Shown piece by piece: positions 59,998-64,000 of a stretch of 64,000 bases of DNA (position 1 is its first letter; every line of letters starts with the position of its first letter). Origin of the DNA: an uncultured Coriobacteriaceae bacterium (GTDB lineage Bacteria; Actinomycetota; Coriobacteriia; Coriobacteriales; Atopobiaceae); assembly GCA_902778135.1 (NCBI GenBank), contig CACYWP010000011.1, positions 32,306 to 96,305 of the forward strand, given 5' to 3'. The notes beneath the pieces are model-generated. The model saw only the letters and a program-made list of their open reading frames with translations. It was not told the origin of the DNA and did no database searches. Both the position numbers and the translations under genes were made by a program.

Positions 59998-61047
59998 CTA
60001 GTCAGCGGTCGTGGCCTCGGTCGCGTCGGGACTTGCGGGCTCCTGTGCGCCGTCGGTGGCGGCCACATCGCCGTCCTGCTTGTCTGACCCCTCCGCCGCG
60101 TCCTGTTGCTGCGCCTCCGCCTCGCGTTGGGCCTCCTCGGCCTCGCGCTGGCGCACCGCGTCGAGCATGGACTGGACCCCGTTGGCAACCGACTCGTTGT
60201 CACCCGCAGCCACCAGCACGTTCTCGGCCACCAAAGCGCTGTTGTCGCCGATCACGTAGTTGATGATCGTCGCGGGGGTCGACTTCGACGTGATGGCGTC
60301 GTGCAGGCTCTCCTGCGTCGCGTTGTCCATACCCGTGATCGAGCAGTCGAACCGGACGCCGCTCTCGTCGGTCGTCTTGGTCCAGACGAACGTCATGAAG
60401 GGGGTCGCGGCACCCGTCGGCCTCAGGAAGCCGAAGAAGGTCGACTTCTGGAAGCGCCCGTCGTCGGAGCGGCGCACCTTGACGTGGTAGACGACCGTGT
60501 CGATGTTGGGGTTGAGCAGGGCGTTGACCGACAGGGCCGAGGCCTGGACCTGGGCCGTAGCGAAGGCGTCCAGCTCGTTGGACGAGGCTGTGTCGGTGAC
60601 GGTGACCTCGATGTGGTGCGTGCGCTCGTCCGCCTCCTGCACCGTGAACTCGGAGGGGAACTGCGTGAAGCCGCCGCCCCACTCCACGCCCATGTTGAGC
60701 GCCGAGACCACCGAGCGCATGCTGGCGTCCTCCGCCAGGGTTGCGGTCGTCACGCGGCGCACGTACCCCCATCCCACCTGCAGGATGACGACGGCCACGA
60801 TGAAGATCGAGACGAAGGCGACCGCCGTCCGTGTGATGATCCGGTCGGTGTTGGCGCCGGAGGGGTCCTCGCCCGAAAGGGGGTCCACCTCGACGACGGC
60901 GGCACCCTCGATGCGCATGGCGCGCTGCTTCTTTGCGGTCTCCTCGTTGGTGTGGCCCGTCTCGTCGACGGCCGAGAACAGCTCCTCGGCCTCGTCGCCC
61001 GAAAGCGCACCGCGCGTGGTACGGGTGACCTCGACGTTTCTAGCCAT
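59998..61047 (-). CDS. Single-pass membrane protein of unknown function
   Basis: A 349-residue protein. A charged cytoplasmic N terminus (about 1-70) is followed by one membrane helix (about 72-92, VAFVSIFIVAVVILQVGWG) and an extracytoplasmic domain rich in beta pattern (HIEVTVTDTASSNELDAFATAQVQASAL; VVYHVKVRRSDDGRFQKSTFFGFL; FTFVW-like strands). The C-terminal 50 residues are a Glu/Gln/Ala-rich helix and then low complexity. No family is recognised. Ribosome site GAGAAAGAGAG precedes the ATG. The gene stands alone. Confidence 0.7.
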   Translation of the reverse strand: MARNVEVTRTTRGALSGDEAEELFSAVDETGHTNEETAKKQRAMRIEGAAVVEVDPLSGEDPSGANTDRIITRTAVAFVSIFIVAVVILQVGWGYVRRVTTATLAEDASMRSVVSALNMGVEWGGGFTQFPSEFTVQEADERTHHIEVTVTDTASSNELDAFATAQVQASALSVNALLNPNIDTVVYHVKVRRSDDGRFQKSTFFGFLRPTGAATPFMTFVWTKTTDESGVRFDCSITGMDNATQESLHDAITSKSTPATIINYVIGDNSALVAENVLVAAGDNESVANGVQSMLDAVRQREAEEAQREAEAQQQDAAEGSDKQDGDVAATDGAQEPASPDATEATTAD

Positions 61048-61226
61048 GCGCTCTCTTTCTCGGTTGGGCCGCAGGGATGCCGCCAGCCGGCGACCCCTGC
61101 CAGCTGGTGGGTCCTAAGTATAGTCAGATGGCAGCGACAGCGTTGCCGCGCGCCCCCATTTCATGGGCATCCCACGAGCCTGCGGACGGTTCGTGCGACG
61201 GCCGGGAACGGGTCGCCGATGGCAAC

Positions 61227-61260
61227 GCGCCCGTCCGACGGAGCCCCATCGGACGGGCGC
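61227..61260. terminator. Inverted repeat after the Nudix gene
   Basis: A 12-bp perfect stem (61227-61238 with 61249-61260) with a 10-base loop, read after the Nudix stop on the minus strand. There is no T-run. Confidence 0.5.
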
Positions 61261-61290
61261 GGGACCGTACCTGCGCAATGTCAGGGTCCG

Positions 61291-62034
61291 CTACTCCTCG
61301 GGCTGCAACCGATGGCCCACCGAATCGCAGATTAGCGCGCCTACGACGGTCTTTACGTCCTCGATGCGCCCGTCCAGCACGGCGTCGATCAGCTCGGGCA
61401 GCGGCACCAGGTCGACGTTGATGAACTCGTCGGCATCGGGGTCGCTCTCCGCGAACGACAGGCCCGTCGCCATGTAGAGGTGGATCAGCTCGTCACAGAA
61501 GCCCACGCTGGTGGCGATGGTCGTGAGGAAGGCCATCTGGGCCGCCTTCATACCAGTCTCCTCCAGCAGCTCGCGATGGGCGCACTCCAGCGGGTCCTCG
61601 CCAGGGTCGAGCTTGCCGGCCGGCACCTCCACCGTCACGCGCCCCAGGGAGCCGCGATACTGACGCACCAGGCAGATGCGCCCGTCGTCGGTCAGGGCCA
61701 CGATGGCCACCGCGCCCGGATGGCGCAGCACGTCGCGCAGGCCCTCGCGCCCGTCGGGCATCTGCACCCTCAGGCGGCTCACGTCGAAGATGAGTCCCTG
61801 CCAGACCGTGTCCTCGGACAGCACCCGCTCGCGCAGGTCCGCGTCACGCGGGTCGTTGTCGCCCAGCACCAGGCCCCGGCGCAGCGGCTCCCCGGACTGG
61901 TGGCCCGTCTCGCTGCGGTCGCCATCGAAGGTGTAGGCCTGCACCGCCTCGCTCATCGTGTCGATGGCCCCGTCGAGCTCCTCGCTCACGTCCACCGCCG
62001 CCTCGGCCTCGCGCGTCTCCCCCAGGTCCTCCAT
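61291..62034 (-). CDS. Nudix hydrolase, ADP-ribose pyrophosphatase-like
   Basis: A 247-residue Nudix enzyme. The Nudix box reads GKLDPGEDPLECAHRELLEETG (positions fit G-x5-E-x7-REUxEExGU) near residue 140. VEVPAGK directly before it and VRQYRG upstream are typical of ADP-ribose/ADP-sugar pyrophosphatases (NudF). The N-terminal 60 residues are acidic and not part of the domain. GGAGG precedes the ATG, only 9 bases after the purD stop, so the two are one operon. Confidence 0.88.
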   Translation of the reverse strand: MEDLGETREAEAAVDVSEELDGAIDTMSEAVQAYTFDGDRSETGHQSGEPLRRGLVLGDNDPRDADLRERVLSEDTVWQGLIFDVSRLRVQMPDGREGLRDVLRHPGAVAIVALTDDGRICLVRQYRGSLGRVTVEVPAGKLDPGEDPLECAHRELLEETGMKAAQMAFLTTIATSVGFCDELIHLYMATGLSFAESDPDADEFINVDLVPLPELIDAVLDGRIEDVKTVVGALICDSVGHRLQPEE

Positions 62035-62043
62035 GCGTGCCTC

Positions 62044-63339
62044 CTAGAGGTTCTCGCGGCCCAGGATCGCCTTCAGGCCGATGTCGGTGCGGAACTGCTT
62101 GCCGTCGAAGTCGATGAGCTCGCACGCCGCGTAGGCGTTGGCGCGGGCCGCCTCGAAGGTCGGCGCGACGGCCGTCACGTCCAGCACGCGGCCGCCCGCG
62201 GTGACGATCTTGCCATAGCCGTCCAGTGCGGTGCCGGCATGGTAGACCGTCACGCCCGGACGCGCCTCGGCCTCGTCGATGCCGTGGATTACCTTGCCCT
62301 TCTCGTAGCTGCCGGGGTAGCCGGCGCTGGCCAGCACCACCGACACGGCCCAGTCGTCGCCCCAGCCGACCATGTCGGCGGACAGGGTGCCGTTGTCGCA
62401 GGCCAAGAAGGCCTCGACCAGGTCGGCGTGCATGCGCGGCAGCACGACCTGGGTCTCCGGGTCGCCAAAGCGTGCGTTGAACTCCAGCACCTTGGGGCCG
62501 TCCTTGGTCAGCATGAAGCCGCCGTACAGGCAGCCGCTGTAGGTGATGCCGTCGGCGCGCAGCTGGTCCACGACCTTCTGCTCGATCTCGACCATGCGCT
62601 CCAGCTCGCCGTCCAGCAGGATGGGAACGGGGCTGTAGACGCCCATGCCACCGGTGTTGGGACCCTTGTCGCCGTCGTAGGCACGCTTGTGGTCCTGCGA
62701 GGTGGCCAGCGGCACGACGGTCGTGCCGTCGGTAAGGGCCAGCAGGCTGCACTCGGGGCCTTCCAGCATCTCCTCGACCACCACGGTCGCGCCGGCATCG
62801 CCAAAGGCGCCGGAGAAGCACTCGTCCACGCCGGCAAGGGCCTCCTCGGTGGTCTGGGCGACGATCACGCCCTTGCCCGCGGCCAGGCCGTCGGCCTTCA
62901 CCACGATGGGGCCGCCGACCTCGCGCACGTAGGCCTCGCAGGCCTCGCGCTCGGTGAAGCTGCGGTATGCTGCGGTCGGCACGCCCGCACGCGCCATGAC
63001 CTGCTTGGCGAACTCCTTGGAGCCCTCCATCTGGGCCGCGTCGGCGTTGGGGCCAAAGCATGCGATGCCAGCGGCGCGCACGGCGTCAGCCACGCCGACA
63101 ACCAGCGGCGCCTCGGGACCGATGACGACCAGCCCGATGCCGTTCTCCTTCGCCCATGCGGCGACCTCGGTAGGGTTCTCCTGGTTGACGGGGGCGGCGT
63201 CGGCAATCTGGAGCATGCCTCCGTTGCCTGGCGCGACGAACAGGCGCCCGGCACGCGGGGACTCGGCAAGCTTCATCAGCAGGGCGTGCTCGCGTCCGCC
63301 CGCCCCAAGCAGCAGGATGTCAATCTTCTCGGAAGCCAT
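62044..63339 (-). CDS. purD: Phosphoribosylamine-glycine ligase
   Basis: A 431-residue GAR synthetase, second step of purine synthesis. IDILLLGAGGREHAL begins the N domain. The ATP-grasp domain has IVVKADGLAAGKGVIVA, VEEMLEGPECS, DHKRAYDGDKGPNTGGMGVYSP and EFNARFGDPETQ. The C domain ends LKAILGRENL. The length matches the family. ATG 63339 has GGAG upstream; an in-frame 63441 does not. It is first in purD-nudix. Confidence 0.95.
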   Translation of the reverse strand: MASEKIDILLLGAGGREHALLMKLAESPRAGRLFVAPGNGGMLQIADAAPVNQENPTEVAAWAKENGIGLVVIGPEAPLVVGVADAVRAAGIACFGPNADAAQMEGSKEFAKQVMARAGVPTAAYRSFTEREACEAYVREVGGPIVVKADGLAAGKGVIVAQTTEEALAGVDECFSGAFGDAGATVVVEEMLEGPECSLLALTDGTTVVPLATSQDHKRAYDGDKGPNTGGMGVYSPVPILLDGELERMVEIEQKVVDQLRADGITYSGCLYGGFMLTKDGPKVLEFNARFGDPETQVVLPRMHADLVEAFLACDNGTLSADMVGWGDDWAVSVVLASAGYPGSYEKGKVIHGIDEAEARPGVTVYHAGTALDGYGKIVTAGGRVLDVTAVAPTFEAARANAYAACELIDFDGKQFRTDIGLKAILGRENL

Positions 63340-63510
63340 GTGTTCTCCAATCGCAGGAGGGTCATTCAGCCTATTAGCATAGCGCAGGCTCGCAGACTCC
63401 CCGTAGACGGCACAGACTTGCAACGTCGCGGACGCAGACACGAGCTGGGACCTGCCTTTCCTAGGCCTGTCTAGGCTGGCGCCAACCGCTTCGGGCGGTC
63501 CCTTGTCACA

Positions 63511-63631
63511 TTGTCTGCGTTTCGCAAACAGGAGGGGTTTTAGCTACGCAGAGAAGGCTGTATTCTGCGCAATTCAAAGCGCAGACAACGCAAGCCACCC
63601 GCCGAGGGAGTCACAAAGCGCAGACAACAGC
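63511..63631. repeat. Dispersed repeat, copy 2 (TTGTCTGCG family)
   Basis: This 121-base stretch aligns with 28609-28729: TTGTCTGCGTTTCG, CTACGCAGA, then GCGCAGACAACGCAAGCC and AAGCGCAGACAACAGC in the same order. It lies in the gene-free end of the window. Confidence 0.7.
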
Positions 63632-63970
63632 CCGCTCTAAGCGAAAAGCCTTCTGAAAAGCGCAGACAACGCCGCGGAGGACTTGCGCGCTGTGCTCAGG
63701 CAGACCCGGCTCTGGGATGGCAATCAATTCGTCACGGTTGTTTGCGCTTTTTCCTGCTGCCGGATTGAGCTACAGCCCACCACCGCGCACCAACTGCCTC
63801 CGACCCTGTTGCGGCTGCGCGTTGTCTGCGCTCTTCTTCCTGTGAAGGCAACTTTTTTTGCCTGTTGTCTGTGTTTCCATCAACCCCAACAGACCCGTTT
63901 TGATCGCGTGCCGAACGTTGGTGTCAGGGCCGCTTTGATATGAGAGCGGCCGTCGCCTAGAATCGCTTGT
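63632..63970. repeat. Further scattered TTGT(C/T)TGCG words in a gene-free stretch
   Basis: From purD to the window end (about 660 bases) no gene is supported. Extra copies of the word occur at about 63659-63671 (AGCGCAGACAAC), 63737-63748 (GGTTGTTTGCGC), 63819-63832 (CGTTGTCTGCGC), 63863-63871 and 63966-63975, on both strands and with irregular spacing. The last bases GAGAGAAAGGCA look like a ribosome site for a gene beginning just outside. Confidence 0.6.
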
Positions 63971-64000
63971 TTGCGGAACATTCGATTCGAGAGAAAGGCA

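Noticed and set aside
63500..63975. A CRISPR array from repeated GCGCAGACAAC words
   Set aside because: Spacing is irregular, words occur on both strands, and there are no spacers of equal length or cas genes.

Overview
High-GC actinobacterial chromosome, most likely a member of the class Coriobacteriia (an Olsenella/Atopobium-like relative). This is an inference from gene content, not a database result. It rests on GC-rich codon usage, the actinobacterial order dnaK-grpE-dnaJ-hspR, a tilS-hpt-ftsH cluster, indolepyruvate oxidoreductase (anaerobic amino-acid metabolism), a zinc-ribbon/PASTA membrane protein, and no ribosomal or mobile core genes in the window. Nearly all of the window is chromosomal. 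There is no transposase, phage gene or CRISPR array, but several families of short dispersed repeats sit between genes.

Layout. 0-5 kb: end of a histidine phosphotransfer protein, a cyclase-family hydrolase, a palindromic repeat cluster, a RelB/DinJ-PIN toxin-antitoxin pair, a sirtuin, a patatin-like lipase and exonuclease III. 5-12.6 kb: PHP phosphatase, aminotransferase, the ftsH/hpt/tilS cluster and an MBL-fold hydrolase. 12.7-28 kb: the heat-shock region, with hsp20, clpB, an unusual membrane-anchored ClpX divergent from clpB, and dnaK-grpE-dnaJ-hspR. The promoters of hsp20, clpB and dnaK share one 25-base operator-like sequence that HspR probably binds. 28-36.6 kb: phosphodiesterase, pentapeptide-repeat protein, a membrane Ser/Thr kinase between two related helix-turn-helix proteins, IorAB, and a Fic protein bracketed by 79-base direct repeats.

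36.7-46.3 kb is the most distinctive block. A one-module NRPS-like protein (adenylation, carrier, condensation) is encoded with a GAF-ABC ATPase fusion, a very large FtsX-type permease with long coiled coils, a STAS anti-sigma antagonist and a small beta-rich protein. A GTG-started anti-sigma-type ATPase is divergent from them. The arrangement suggests a partner-switch-controlled small-molecule synthesis and export (or sensing) system. 46.3-64 kb: an unidentified membrane protein, an acyl-CoA ligase, MetA, a DEAD-box helicase, an RlmI-like methyltransferase, a threonine-dehydratase-like enzyme, TadA, a PfkB-family sugar-phosphate kinase, tRNA-Ser(UGA) with a duplicated 3' end, LemA, a small HTH protein, a pyridoxamine kinase, a TetR regulator, a membrane protein, a Nudix hydrolase, PurD, and a gene-free repeat-rich end.
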